From assembly GCA_027475525.1 (NCBI GenBank), contig JAMWFC010000067.1, forward strand, positions 186,001 through 250,000: 64,000 nt of DNA, read 5' to 3'. This document shows, piece by piece, positions 24,022 to 35,778 of the stretch (its first letter is position 1; each line of letters begins with the position of its first letter). The stretch is from Macrolepiota albuminosa. Its lineage: Eukaryota > Basidiomycota > Agaricomycetes > Agaricales > Agaricaceae. The position numbers and the translations under genes are program-made. The notes below the pieces were generated by a model that was given only the letters and a program-made list of their open reading frames with translations, was not told the origin of the DNA and did not search any database.

Positions 24022-25579
24022 AGAAGGCTGCAGAGTCTTTGCACAGAGCCACCTTTTCAGTTCTCTTACTGAAAATAGTCATATATTTGACATCATTTTC
24101 AGCAACAAAATCTATCAAAACAGGCATTGATCTAGGCAGCTCTCTTTCAATGCTTTCTAAAAGACTCAAACATTGATTTTAATTAAGTCAGCATTGTCAA
24201 GGCTCATGGCACAAGCACTCAGGCCAGTAATCCTAATGAGCTTGATCTTCAATGCACTCTTGCAAAGCTTTAGATGTCCTAAAGAGTTGGCACAGGTTGG
24301 TTAGTTGTTTAAGCTCAAGAAATTGCAGGACTGAAATTATTCTAGTCTGAGAGAAGGATACAGCATGTTTTCCTTCCATCATCCCTACATTTGTAAAAAC
24401 TCTTTATAGCACCTTCAATGTTCACATTGATCTCATCTTGACTCGGCTCATCCTTCACATGTGTGGATTTTCCCCACTTATCCACAGACCAGCCACCTCA
24501 AAGCTTGTCTCATGTGACATGTCAATCCTCACCATTTGCCTTACTCCTGCAAGCGTCCTATGCAGAGCTGCTAAATAATCTGCACCTAAAATATGGATGC
24601 CTGCACTGCAGAATGCTCCTATCTTGCAAGATTCTTCCACTACTGAGGAATGCAAGAGACTAGAGAAAGTTGTTGGAGGAGCACAGGTACTGGCCAACCT
24701 CTTTGGAAGTTGTGCATATAATGCTTTATGGGCAATCAGATTGCAAAGGTTTGATATGTGCTTCTATAATCTTCTTTTTCAAACTTCCAATGCTTTTGTT
24801 TAGATCTTCATTGAATGTATTGTTTCTATGGAAATCCTAACCCTTCATATCTTTCTAAGCTGTGATTGACAATGGTTTATCAAGTCTCTTCTTCCACTTT
24901 AGAACTGCACCACTGATTCCACATACAAAAGATACAGTGATCATTCTGGCTGACTGGTAAACAATCTGCACAGGTACCATATATGTTAAATGTCGATAAC
25001 ACTGAGCTACATTCAATACATAGCACCGACTGTGACTTGCTTGGTCTAGATTCTTTAACCTCCACTAACATTCAAAAAAAGAGTAATGTTATGTAGCTAT
25101 GTGATTTTTATCTGTTTGTTTTTTATCTACTATTCTTGAGTTGAAAATTTTTCTATACTCAGCAGTTCACAGAACTTGTGCCTGCTTGCTAGCAGTGCTA
25201 ACTCTGGTAGCTGCAGGCTTAAGAGGTGTCTTGTCCATGCACTGGTAGCCTGTATAGGCTCCATTCATCCATCTATAACCAGAGTTTCAGACTGATCAAC
25301 GCTGCTCAAGTCTTTCCCTGCAACAAGACTAAAGAATGTGAGTTTTTTTTGTTTTCTTTTTTACTGTTGCATTTATTTGGTATCATTACTGCTATAACTA
25401 CTGATGCCCATTGCCTTGTCACAGGTTGCAGAAGACTTGTCCTTCCTACTTGGCCATTCTACACAACAACAGCCTCGATCACAATAACACAGTGTGTTTT
25501 TCTATCTTATCAACCTCTCAATAGACTCTACCTTGCTCGCTGGCCACCATGTCTCCACTACCAACTGATAAACTTTGTG

Positions 25580-28040
25580 TTTGTAACTCTTTGTTATCTA
25601 AAGATCTCATCTTGACAGACAGACAGAGTTACCAGCTAAATGATGATGTTGTCTCAGGATCCAAGCTTTTTCTTGTACAAGCCTTATGGTATCTCACATC
25701 AGCCATAAGAAACATGCAACTTTACATGCCTAGGGCTCCAAATGTTTCCAAACTCTGAAAAGTATTCTAACATGGCATCAATATATTTTCTGAAGTAAGC
25801 ACTTATGTTTATTGAATTAGCTCTTTTGGTAATGTGATTTTGAAGATTCCTGAGCATTAACTTTGAACAGCTGACTATTAAAATAACAATCAATTCTCAA
25901 GAAAGCCATAACCAAAAAATAGTGTGTTGACATGAGAAATTTCATTCACAGCATTGACAAATCTGACAACAGCAAGTCAGTTGGGCTTTCTGCACTTCTA
26001 GAGATGCTAATTGTTCTGTAGACTCTCAGAACTAGTCCTTGCAAAGTGAAAAGCATGACCCTCAGTAGCGCATTCTATTACTTGAAATGCATTTCAAAAA
26101 CTCAGCACTGACAAACCAACCTGAAAGTTTTAGTTGTCAGATGGGCCAGCAGGCAATGTAAGTCATTTGATGCAAAATGCAATCATTTTTAGGACTTTTA
26201 CCAATGGCCAGTCTTATGGACTTCAATCAGATCATGACAAATATCAACAAACACCATGCGTAGGACTAGCTTGTGCTCATGATCTCATACTGCAGAAGCA
26301 CCCTGGTTACTCCCTAGGATGGCTTGATCTGGGTGAGCATCAGAAGATGATCAAATCCCTGGTCAGAAAATTCCATTTGTTTTAACTCCAAAGGTGTGTA
26401 CAATGAATCATCCGAGCAATCATAGTCTAAATCCTTTTTAGAACTCAGCAAGAGATGAGGTTCTTGTTTGAATAACAGCTCAGTTGGTATATAGGCATGA
26501 TGCATCATCACCTCTGTAATATTGCCCTTCAGAAGACTATAAACCACAGATCCCTGCAACAGCCAGCACTCTTGTTAGTATCTGCTTTATTCTTTCTACA
26601 ATCATCTGCCTTATTACATGTGTTGAATAGATTATGCTTGCCTTGGATGAGTAGGCCACTGGCCACTACAAACCTTACAATGGACTAGTTAGCATAGCTG
26701 AACATTTGGAAAGACGTATAACTAAGGCTGAGAACCGCATTAAACAGCTAAAATTAACAGATTTTGAAGCCTGGATGAAGTTCTGTGCTCATGTTTGCTA
26801 CCATAGTCTTGTTGAAGAGAGGCCTACACATTCATCATCCATTCTTTCACATGATTTGTCATTAGTTTAGTATAATATGTGTGAATTAATAGATTTTCAG
26901 GATTGCTAGCCCCTCCTGATTATAATGCAGCTGTCTCCCCTACCCATGTTCCTGTGATGGAGACTCAACAACCATGATGAGGAGTAGCAATAGTGGCTCC
27001 TCCTTTGTGAGTGTGATGCAGCATGGGCACCAACTATGAGCTATGATCAGCCCTGTGAAAGGACTTTGCTTGTAAGGATCTTTAACACACCTCCAGTTGC
27101 TTGCATCACCTCAGACTACCAAAGCAAACTGACTGCACTGTTCCATCTATGAGAGGTTTTTTATCTGCAAGAGTTTATAAGATGAGATAAGGTAAATTGG
27201 TTACAGACATATGTTAGCATTGGCAATGGCATCATAGAGCTCATGCCCCCTCTCAGACACACAAGCCTAGCACTCAATGACAGCACCCATCTTGTACAAC
27301 TGTCTTGTCTGATAAACAGATGCAGAGTGGACCATAAGCACTGCCTCTCTAATCCAATCAGAATCCCATTTTGGCCATCCTACAGTTAGCCTGTTTCCCA
27401 CAATTCCTCATTGCTCATTTGCTGTTGTAATAGACCGCATCTCTTTTTGACTTGTGAGCATCCATGAGACTCATGCTGCTAGCATCTAAAATTTCTATGG
27501 AAAAGATATGTTGGATGAAGACAGATGGGATGCAAGAAGAGACCAGATGGATTGTGCATAGACTTGGAGATTTACACGACAAATCTGGTCAAAAACATTA
27601 GAACTTTGAAAAAGAAGATTATGGAGGCACATGTCAAATGTTCACAATCTGGTTGCCTGTGAAGCATTTATACAACCCAAGACAGGCTCCTCTCATGTCA
27701 AAACAAAATTTGTAAGTGAGCAGTAGGACAGGATGTCTTGTAAGAAGTAGCGATGTTGTCAAGCTAGCCTTAAAGTATATGAACGAATTACAAGATCCTC
27801 AGTATGCAGTCTCTGTGATGGATTACAACTGAGGATGTCGTGTCACGATGATGCTTTCCTAAGTTATGAAACACGTGACCACGGAGTACAACTGACCCAA
27901 TAGGATATCCGTCCAACAGATGTGCAGATGATCTCAACTTCTGATGCATCCCAACCAACTGGAAGCGCTTGGAAGACTTCCAAAGTCCCTGGATGCAGCA
28001 AGTGGTCCGGGGGTGATAGAGTCCATTGACGTGGGCCCAC
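25580..28040 (-). repeat. Inverted repeat B, right arm
   Basis: Reverse-complement partner of 16256-19925. Continuous similarity ends near 27741. After about 190 unmatched bases it resumes at 27936-28030 in a distinctly GC-richer form that differs from its AT-rich relatives mainly by transitions. It ends about 120 bp from the RUS1 stop codon. Confidence 0.78.
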
Positions 28041-28162
28041 GCAGAAAGGAGGTGATTACCCATAATGAACAGCACTCATTGTTTAGCAAACACACTAAGC
28101 CATTTTAGCTGCGCAACCATCCTATATGTGTGGAGCGATGGAGCTACGAGCACATGATAAAC

Positions 28163-29913
28163 TCAACGGTACTTCTTGTCCTCTCCATCAATCTCGCCCC
28201 TTGGCTCTATGCCTATAAGTATCGCCTTTGGTGAGCCAGCCACGATAACTATATCGTCCACATTCCATCCTGCCTCGCGTAAGGATTCGAAAAAGTGTGG
28301 GAATTCCCGAGAGGATGATCGAAGCGTCGTGTCAACGAGATCCAGAGCGTCAAGGAGTTTATCATCGGATTTCGTAGTTTCTTTTGCACCCAGAGAAAGG
28401 GTCCTGCAAAGTTCGGCGGCGTGACACCACGCTTTGAGTTGATCAGTTCCACTGTAGCCTTCCTTGAGCACGATGTGGAGATGCAGAGGACTGTCACCGA
28501 TGTCCTGCTCCTCGCGCCCCGGGCGAAAGTACAGACACCGAGGATCATACCACAATAGGTAGCGCTCTTGCGCAAAGATTTCTAGTAGGCGAGAAGGAAA
28601 ATGCTCATGGAAGACGTCTGAGAAACTTGAACCAATTGTACAACGACCTATTCTACGACCATTTTCGTCGCAAAAGATATCAGGCCTGCTTAGGATATTG
28701 TCCAGCCTTGACACTTCCGCGATAGACGGTACCTTGTTTCCGATTAACACTCGGTACAAGTTCCATGCTTTCCCTGCACGTTGTTTGTTCAGAGTACGCA
28801 ACTTGAGACCACAAACTGCGACGTAGTTTATAGAAAGATGAAGAATCACGAGCAAGAACAAGGCGCTGTAAGTGAGCCAGGGCCCACTTATGTGTGGTAC
28901 TAGAAGCGTCCCAAGCTGTGTCGGTTAATACGTTAGCAGTTTTCATCTTTGTTGGACAAAAAGAACTCACTAGTATGCCAAGCAGAGCAAGGATAGTTTC
29001 TTTACTAGAGTCTTTGGCATTCAAATCACCAACATCACCGACTCCATTTATTGGAGTTGCAAAGTGTAAAGTGATCGCTGCTTTGGAGCCTCCTCCCACA
29101 ATACCACACAATGCTCTGCAAGAGGCGCTCATACACAAAGTACTGATCCTGAGCAGCGGGAACGAAGTAGAGCTAAATACAGGAGAGAAGGTGTCCAAGA
29201 TAACTGCGGCATCATTGAGGACATCAGCAAAAAAGCGATAGCTTTTAGCTTCTGGAACAAGCGAAGACCCGAGAGCGTAGGCACCAAAGATCGCTAAAGT
29301 TGGAGTAGTAAACGTCGTTGAGTGATTTGTTTTCCGTGTCGAGAGAACGGTCACAGACTTGTAAATCGACCGAAAACATCTTGCACGACAGTGAGAAGTA
29401 ATGCATGTGTCGCCGTAGCTGAGGGATCTCCTACACCAAAACCTAAACGTGGACAAGTTGAGACATACATGTGAGGTCAACATGTCGCAAGCTCACCTTC
29501 AAGAACAGCCCTGGAGGAAAGGAGGGATGCCAACGAATTACAGAACGCCTGTAACGCATTGAGAACCTGGTATCTATGTTTGATTCATACTTGTAGCAAT
29601 GAGTATTGTTCTGCTCATACCGGAGGTAGTCTGAGCACACAAGTCTGAGCAACGGAGATTACAATGGAAGTAACTTTATACCAGGTGTTACACTGCTGGG
29701 GTAGCCTGAAGGAAGAAAGACTTTTGCGAGAAAATCCACGACGCGCTGATGGCCAGTGTGATTGTTCGAGTCGGCTTGAACACTATTGACCTTGGCGGAA
29801 TATTGTCAGGTACCAGACGAGGGTACGTACAGACAAACCTTATTTTTCGCCACGAGCGTGCTCCTTTTTCGACCTGCTTCATCTCTCTCTACTATCGCGA
29901 ATTCCGACGCCAT
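28163..29913 (-). CDS. RUS1 family protein (DUF647), complete multi-exon gene
   Basis: Member of the root-UVB-sensitive (RUS1/DUF647) family, membrane-associated proteins of unclear biochemical function. The protein starts at 29913 (MASEFAIVERDEAGRKR...) with exon 1 at 29913-29839, a 48-bp intron, and exon 2 from 29790. Spliced motifs match the family in order: KVFLPSGYPSSVTP, DYLRYQ, LSSRAVLEGFGVGDPSAT, THALLLTVVQDVFGRF, FGAYALGSSLVPEAK, FADVLNDAAVILD, ALCGIVGGGSKAA, LNAKDSSKETI, then VPHISGPWLTYSALFLLVI, LKLRTLNKQRAG and a long C-terminal region ending at the TGA. About six short introns can be placed with GT-AG ends and consistent phase. Divergent to the E2 fusion gene in the ancestral arrangement. 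The assignment is firm; the exact exon ends near 28880-28970 are less so. Confidence 0.9.
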
Positions 29914-30373
29914 TTTTGAGACAGTAGCTTTTTAGCTCAATCCAGTTGAACTCAAGGACGGATCGTCACCCCCCTCGTCAAGTTGTTTAGCGATCACAAG
30001 AAATTGATATGGTAGGCAAAAATAGTGACAAATAACCCAAATCGCACAAGGACATCAGAAATTGACTTGAGCGTGAATTCTCTTCCGTCAATATCTATAA
30101 CCATCAAAACCGAGTAGTCATTCAAATTCACACGGACGCTGTGTCGGGCGCCAATATCAACTGTGTTTGGTAGACCTGTCCACTGTGTGATAGCAAAATA
30201 TATAGCTGTTGGATGCTGATTTCGAACTTTGTTTGGTTAATTGAAACAGGTATATTCGGTGCTGACGGTGACAGCCTTGAGCCATCAGCAATAAGCGTCT
30301 CGTATATGCCAAGGTCATACTAAAGGAATGGTTCCTTCACATGTTTCTCAAGATTTCTCACTTTTTGAATTCA
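29914..30373. promoter_or_regulatory. Rearranged divergent promoter region, copy 1
   Basis: Upstream region of RUS1. 29914-30102 is collinear with 48855-49034. 30103-30326 matches the reverse complement of about 49065-49290, and 30327-30373 matches the intron after E2-gene exon 1. Thus about 225 bp is inverted and E2 exon 1 is missing here, while RUS1 keeps its proximal ~190 bp upstream. Confidence 0.82.
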
Positions 30374-30447
30374 GGTCCCTATCCACCGAGAGGCAACTGT
30401 TGACGCTTTAGCGCACGAAATTGCAGAACAAGTTGGAGCAGAAGTAA
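30374..30447 (+). pseudogene. Exon 2 fragment of the RING-vWA-E2 gene (copy 1)
   Basis: Matches 49432-49505, encoding VPIHREATVDALAHEIAE and the start of GAEVK, with one visible change (gaacaa for gaacga). It has no exon 1 and stops after 'gcagaagtaaa'. About 45 unrelated bases follow and then the Ngaro element. Non-functional remnant. Confidence 0.85.
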
Positions 30448-30492
30448 ATGACACGCGATTGCGATCCCCAGACCTACAAGCGCCAACAGTAG

Positions 30493-30663
30493 CAAAGATG
30501 GTTGCCCTGTCAGATGTGAGGTTCGAGCGTCGGAAAGGGCGTGGTCTTTGAATGAGGGTGGCTGTGTCGTCACGGGAATCCCTTTTTCCCTGCGACTCCC
30601 ACCCTCAGTGGTCTCGTCGTCTCTTAGCATCGCGTCTTCCCGCAGAAAAGAAAAATATCTTTC
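30493..30663 (+). repeat. Split direct repeat A1
   Basis: From 'caaagatggttgccctgtca' to 'aaaaatatcttt'. Nearly identical to A2 at 45057-45227. Confidence 0.88.
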
Positions 30664-30720
30664 TCGTAAAACAGAGTTAAGTTTAGCTGAACACGCCTGT
30701 AGACACTTCTGGTTGTTACA

Positions 30721-32446
30721 ATGATTACTCTTACGGTTAACCCATACTCTGAGGTTCCCCCAGACTTCTCGAAAGACGAGTTCAGTTTCACTAGACAAGC
30801 CGTAAAGCACGACAGGGAGGGAATGACTGACGAACAAGCGGCTGGTATCCTACTGGACTCTTGGAAAGAGGCTTTAGAACGTAGAAAAGCGGTGTGGGAT
30901 GCGGAACGAGAAGACAGAGAAGCAGAGTTGAGAGATCAAGGGATCGCGAGAGATGAACCTTTTAGGGGTCAAGATGAGGATCATACCCTACGTTCCGCGC
31001 GTTCGAGAGCTCAATCGCCCGCAAGCGAGGACAAAGGGCCGAGACTAGTAGTCGGGAAACCGGTTCCCGAGGTAATCGAATATCCGCCTGCGCGCTTCGC
31101 TATCAAAAAAGCTGAGGGAGCGAGAGTACATCGAGTTAAGTTACTTTACCCCAGAAGGCAGGGCTGAAGCGGCCAAGAACGAATCGGTGGCCTCTAACGA
31201 CGTCTTCACGTTGGTGAAAGAAGATGACATTTTAGCGTTGAAACCGGTAGTGAATTTTAAAGCCAGAGGTAGGGCTACCCAAGACGAGGACCTATCTTGG
31301 GAACAAGTATGTATTGCCTCCACGAATTTTCTGGAACACATCGTTCAAGAGAAGTGGCCCAACAACATGGTGGATGCCATGCACACCTTCTTCTTCCGGC
31401 TAACTAATCATAAGCTGCGAAACAAGGGAGCAGATGGCATAAAGGTGCTCATACTCTATCAGGCACGAGTGCGCAGAGAGTGGCACCGCCAGATCAAGAA
31501 CCCACCTCGAGACGGGATATTTGACTTAGGGCTCATTGATGATCGAGCGCTTAGAACCCTGAAGGATCAGGTGTACAACGCAAAGAGGAGCGCGTTCATG
31601 GCTGGTGAGTGAGCCCAGTTTGTCTTTCGCTCCGGTATGCGCAGTGAACTCACGTATTGCATTTCTTTTAATTATCCACAACTTCCATGTTGACTTCACT
31701 GTCACCTTGCATTATCATTTACCTCCGCGCAAAAATATTGGGGTGGTGTCGGTCTCGTCTCTGCGCAAGGGTAATTTTCTGCCCGTTGTGTGTCAAATCA
31801 CAACCGTTTGACGATGTCTGTTCACCGCCTGACGCTCTAATTTTGCTGCTCACGCTTGTCGCGTGCCGCTACTGCATAACGGTATAATGCAAACATTCAT
31901 GCATTCTGCCGGCGCCATAATACATGCCATAACTCATCTCTTAACCGGTGTCTATTCATCACTGGCGCGCAATATTTATTCTCGCGTAATGCTAAACCAG
32001 AGCTGAACTCGCTGAAGAGTGATGTTGCGTCAGCGGCAAACTCAGCACGAGGAAAGAGAAAGAGGTCTGATTCTACAGACCAGAGCAAAGATTCTCCCGC
32101 CTCGAAAGCCAAAAAAGATAAGAAAGGCAGCGAGTTTTTTCACGCCCGTGCAGGCTCTTCCTCCGATGGAGTCAAGTCGACCAACGCAGCCTGCGCGGTG
32201 TGTCTCGGTTGACATACCCACGACATCTGGAACTGCTCAGCCCGAGATCTTTGGAACGGGCAGACCGCTTACGTCAAAAGAAGCAAAAACAACAGGCTTC
32301 TCAACCCCGAGGGCAAGGAGCTGTGCACCGACTGGCAGAAGCCTCGGGGGTGCCGCATTATGTCCCACGACCACAAGCACGAGTGCTCAGGATGTGGGAA
32401 AAGAGATCATGGAGCTCAAGCTTGCGGTCTCGCGCAATCTCTTTGA
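30721..32446 (+). pseudogene. Ngaro ORF1: gag-like protein with C-terminal zinc finger
   Basis: Starts MITLTVNPYSEVPPDF. The frame changes at an A6 run near 31110; after the shift the sequence reads LREREYIELSYFTPEGR and runs to AFMAG at 31604. A GT-AG interval (31605-32000, 396 bp) then appears to be an intron, and coding resumes as ELNSLKSDVASAANSARG. The C-terminus has Cys/His clusters CAVCLG...HTHDIWNC, CTDWQKPRGC and HECSGCGKRDHGAQAC, typical of nucleic-acid-binding tails of DIRS-order ORF1 proteins. A TGA at 32210-32212 interrupts CLG*HTHD where Arg (CGA) is likely. The stop at 32444-32446 overlaps the RT start. The single-base shift could be a sequencing error or decay. Confidence 0.75.
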
Positions 32447-34409
32447 GTTCCGGTCGCCTTACAAGTACCACGCCTGGGAGGATCAATTGCGGCAAGCGGG
32501 GTTATCAGATCTCTTTCCAAACCTGGCACAAGATCTACAGCATGGGTTGGATGCCGGGATTCCCCAAATTACGCGCACATTCATCCCAAACAACAAAGAG
32601 TCGGTGGAAGTGCTGGCCACCGAATTCGACGAAATCGTTAGCACAGAATTTGCGAAGGGTCGATATCTCGGACCTTTCACAAAGGAACAAGTCCAAGACA
32701 TTCTCGGCCCATTCCAGACCTCTCCCCTCAGTATTATCCCGAAGCCCAACAAACCTGGCAAATTCAGACTCATTCAAAACTTGTCGTTCCCACACCCCCA
32801 GCCCTCTCACGGCACCCTGCAATCCATCAACAGCTATATTGACTCGTCTCAGTTCCCCTGTACCTGGGGTACCTTTAAGTCAATCTACACTCTCATATCT
32901 AGACTACCCCCCAGGTCACAGGCAGCCATCCGAGACGTCAAAGAGGCCTACAGAACCATCCCCATCAAGCCCTCTCAATGGGCGGGAATCGTTGTTAAAC
33001 TCCGCGGGCATGACAATTACGCCATCGACACCATGGATTGCTTCGGCTTGGCCTCGGGATGCGGCTGTTATGGTCGGATCAGTGATGCAGGCGTTCAGAT
33101 TATCAGAGCGAACGGCATCGGACCTCTGTCAAAATGGGTCGACGATCATATCTTCTTCCGAATCCGCAAGGAATTTGTCCATTCCCACAACGCAGATAGG
33201 AAGAGATGGGCAGATAAGATTGCGGCGAGCGGGGGTAGAGTACATAGAAGAGGAAGAATTTGGTACCAGGGTGCCAAGAATAACAGCGACGAGCATGATG
33301 AATATGATGAAGACATGCTGTGTCCAATTTCTGATTTTTCTCATCTGCTGCCTCGCTCGGAAGCGGACCAAAAATTCTCTTACACCATGCGAGACATCGA
33401 TCGAATTTCAGACCTGCTTGGAATCCCCTGGGAAACAGCGAAGGACGTGCCATTCGGCGAATCAGTGCCTTACATTGGATTCATCTGGGACATTGAAGCC
33501 CGAAAGGTCTATATTTCCCAGGAAAAAAGAGACAAATACAGACAAGCTATCGCTGACTGGGAGAAATCCCGGACTCACACACTTGAAGAAGCTCAGAAAC
33601 TGTACGGAAAGCTCCTTCATGCGTGCTGTGTCGTACCTGAAGGAAGAGCTTACCTCACCAGTCTGGAAGCCTTCATGGGTGTGTTCGGTGATCGTCCGTT
33701 CATGCCGCATACCCCACCAAAACGGTCTGCCGGAGATCTGCTCTGGTGGAAGCGATTACTATCTGAAGCAGTGGAGAAGAGAATATCAGAACCGCAACCC
33801 TACCTCGACGCGCAAGCCTTCTCTGACGCCAGCTCGTCCACAGGCATTGGGATCACAATCGGTAACCGGTGGCGCGCATGGAAGCTGGTTGAAGGATGGA
33901 AAAACAAGGGACGAGACATTGGGTGGGCAGAGGCAGTCGGCTTCCTCTTCGTGGTATCCTCCCTTATCCGCAGAAGAGATGTGGGGAGATGTTTCAAGGT
34001 CCACTGCGACAACCGCGGGGTTGTGGAGGGGTGGTGGGTCGGGCGGAGCCGCAACGCAGCAATCAACGAAGTTTTCAAGCATGTGCACACCATCTGCAGA
34101 CAGAACGGAATCAGCGTATGCACCCAGTATGTTCAGAGCGAGCATAACCCGGCAGACGCACCATCAAGGGGAATATACTACGAATGGAGCCAACTCCTTC
34201 CGGCAGTCCCAATTCCCAGCACAATTGCAAACTTCGTGGTTGACATCGAAGGCGAGCCCGCCTTCGGAGCAAAAGTTGAGCACCGACACATAGGCTCCAA
34301 GAAAGACAGCGGATCGGCACGTCTATCAAAAGGCAGCGCACGCAAAGAAATCTCAGAGCAGCAAATCGACGAGTGGATCTCGTATGCACAGCACTGGACA
34401 GACACGTGA
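32409..34409 (+). CDS. Ngaro ORF2: reverse transcriptase-RNase H (DIRS order)
   Basis: I chose ATG 32409 (MELKLAVSRNLFEF); the same frame is open further upstream to 32019 but there overlaps ORF1. Motifs: SPLSIIPKPNKPGKFRLIQN, AAIRDVKEAYRTIPI, FGLASGCGCYG and the catalytic WVDDHIFF (VDD in place of the usual YXDD). RNase H follows: AFSDASSSTGIGI, IGWAEAVGFLF, VHCDNRGVVEGW and HNPADAPSRG. No methyltransferase domain is visible. The stop overlaps the recombinase ORF by 26 bases, so the three ORFs are tightly stacked. This ORF is intact. Confidence 0.9.
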   Translation: MELKLAVSRNLFEFRSPYKYHAWEDQLRQAGLSDLFPNLAQDLQHGLDAGIPQITRTFIPNNKESVEVLATEFDEIVSTEFAKGRYLGPFTKEQVQDILGPFQTSPLSIIPKPNKPGKFRLIQNLSFPHPQPSHGTLQSINSYIDSSQFPCTWGTFKSIYTLISRLPPRSQAAIRDVKEAYRTIPIKPSQWAGIVVKLRGHDNYAIDTMDCFGLASGCGCYGRISDAGVQIIRANGIGPLSKWVDDHIFFRIRKEFVHSHNADRKRWADKIAASGGRVHRRGRIWYQGAKNNSDEHDEYDEDMLCPISDFSHLLPRSEADQKFSYTMRDIDRISDLLGIPWETAKDVPFGESVPYIGFIWDIEARKVYISQEKRDKYRQAIADWEKSRTHTLEEAQKLYGKLLHACCVVPEGRAYLTSLEAFMGVFGDRPFMPHTPPKRSAGDLLWWKRLLSEAVEKRISEPQPYLDAQAFSDASSSTGIGITIGNRWRAWKLVEGWKNKGRDIGWAEAVGFLFVVSSLIRRRDVGRCFKVHCDNRGVVEGWWVGRSRNAAINEVFKHVHTICRQNGISVCTQYVQSEHNPADAPSRGIYYEWSQLLPAVPIPSTIANFVVDIEGEPAFGAKVEHRHIGSKKDSGSARLSKGSARKEISEQQIDEWISYAQHWTDT

Positions 34410-34710
34410 GCGTTTCAATGTGCCAATCACGGCAGAAAGTAGAGTGAGCCACCGTCGTCCGCAACCTTATGCCTCAGGGTTAGAGCCCAAATGGTCTGCC
34501 TTAAGGCCGCACGTCACGGTGAAAGAGAGGCTGAGGCTCTGGACAGCACCTAACGGAACTCGCATTAGCTCTAGACTAGAGGCAGAACCAGGAATCTCCG
34601 AAGATGACGAAAAAAGAGTCTTCGAGGTCATGAACCAGGCCTGGGCTCTATCAACTAAAGAGACATACGGAACAGGTTTGCTGTTATTCCACGTGTTTTG
34701 TGATTATCGT
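34384..34710 (+). pseudogene. Ngaro tyrosine recombinase, N-terminal part (cut by the gypsy insertion)
   Basis: From MHSTGQTRERFNVPI to LLFHVFCDYR. The segment WALSTKETYGTGLLLFHVFC is typical of the core-binding domain of these recombinases. The frame is cut by the gypsy LTR at 34711 and resumes after the second LTR with the shared bases TCGT (34707-34710 and 43810-43813). Confidence 0.88.
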
Positions 34711-35778
34711 TGTAGTACTTGGTAGAAGTATTACTTGATAGTTCTGGGGCTTGCTAGTATAGAATATGACCTTGAATTCACACTGATTTTGACGGTGAAA
34801 GAGATAATTATGATCTTGAATGCGTTTAATAATTTTGCAAAACGCCGAGGTTTTGAGGAATTATAATATTGAATGAGAATAATAATATTCCCACAAGTCG
34901 AGGTTTCTTAACAAACTCCGGCCTAAGCGATTCACTCCCTGGGAATCACCGAGCCTTTGCCTATCAATTGCCTGTCTATTCTCTACTAAACTTGGGCTAT
35001 TTATACTGTTTTTCTGGTGCACAGACCACTATCTACATATGACTCTTTGTCGGAAACTCTCCAACTTCCAGAACGTATTTGATAGTCCAATTTCCCTTTT
35101 GGGAGGCCTGTTTCAGTGCCACCCGTTCCACCATTCAACTTCTTGTTCCGCCATTCTTCCGGATGTTTCGGATTGCCACTTCCCCATTTGCTTGAGCTCC
35201 ATTTAGCCCGATCCCATTCCTAGATCCTTCTTTCCTCTTTTAGCGCCTCCCTGCATCCTCTACTTCTTTCCTTTTCCCCTCCTTGTTGTCAAATCAAACA
35301 TTGACTGATTTGACGATGAAATTGAGAATTATAATATTGAATGAATATAATAATTTCCCAATTTCATCCTATTCCGTCCATTGCCGAACATTGACTGATT
35401 TGATGATGAAATTGAGAATTATAATATCGAATGAATATAATAATTTCCCAATTTCATCCTGTTCCGTCCAATCCTGTTCCGTCCATTACCAGCTTCCATG
35501 CTTTTCCTCTCCATGACAGTGGTTAGACTATTGTTGAGCTGATAGTTTGAGCCGGTCCCTGCCTGTTGTTCTGTACTTTTCTGTGTATTTTATTTGTTGA
35601 GACTGCTACCAGGAGGCTTACAGTTTTCAGCCCATATTTAAATGTTTATTTTGACTTCTGGTGCATGTATTTGTTGAGACTGCTACCAGGAGGCTTACAG
35701 TTTTCAGCCCATATTTAAATGTTTATTTTGACTTCTGGTGCATGTTTTGTCCCTGACTGCTGGTACAGCGTCGTATCA
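34711..35778 (-). repeat. Gypsy 3' LTR (left copy)
   Basis: 1068 bp. It differs from the other LTR near 35585-35670, where a 77-bp tandem duplication is present and about 22 bp (gggatattttcggagatggt) is absent. It contains two direct copies of a ~100-bp segment with 'attgactgatttgacgatga', shared with the other LTR. Confidence 0.93.
35591..35744. repeat. 77-bp tandem duplication in the left gypsy LTR
   Basis: 'tatttgttgagactgctacc' at 35591 and 35668. The sister LTR has one copy, so it arose after insertion or in assembly. Confidence 0.92.

Larger units (their letters stand above)
19926..25579. other. Loop of inverted repeat B: AT-rich, no gene recognised
   Basis: Holds LTR1c and LTR3b. A possible exon follows 'ctaattgcag' at 22620 (ORF 22643-22882, 79 codons), but I recognise no domain and see no linked exons. 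The stretch 22100-23500 is especially AT-rich and featureless. Confidence 0.55.

Noticed and set aside
25226..25615. 129-codon ORF in the AT-rich tract
   Set aside because: It has no recognisable motif and spans the start of repeat arm B; chance ORF.
30379..30837. 152-codon minus-strand ORF at the left end of the Ngaro element
   Set aside because: It spans the exon remnant, repeat A1 and the gag start in antisense; no domain; shadow ORF.
32200..34293. 697-codon ORF in the second frame over the Ngaro RT
   Set aside because: It is an overlapping frame; RT and RNase H motifs are all in the other frame.
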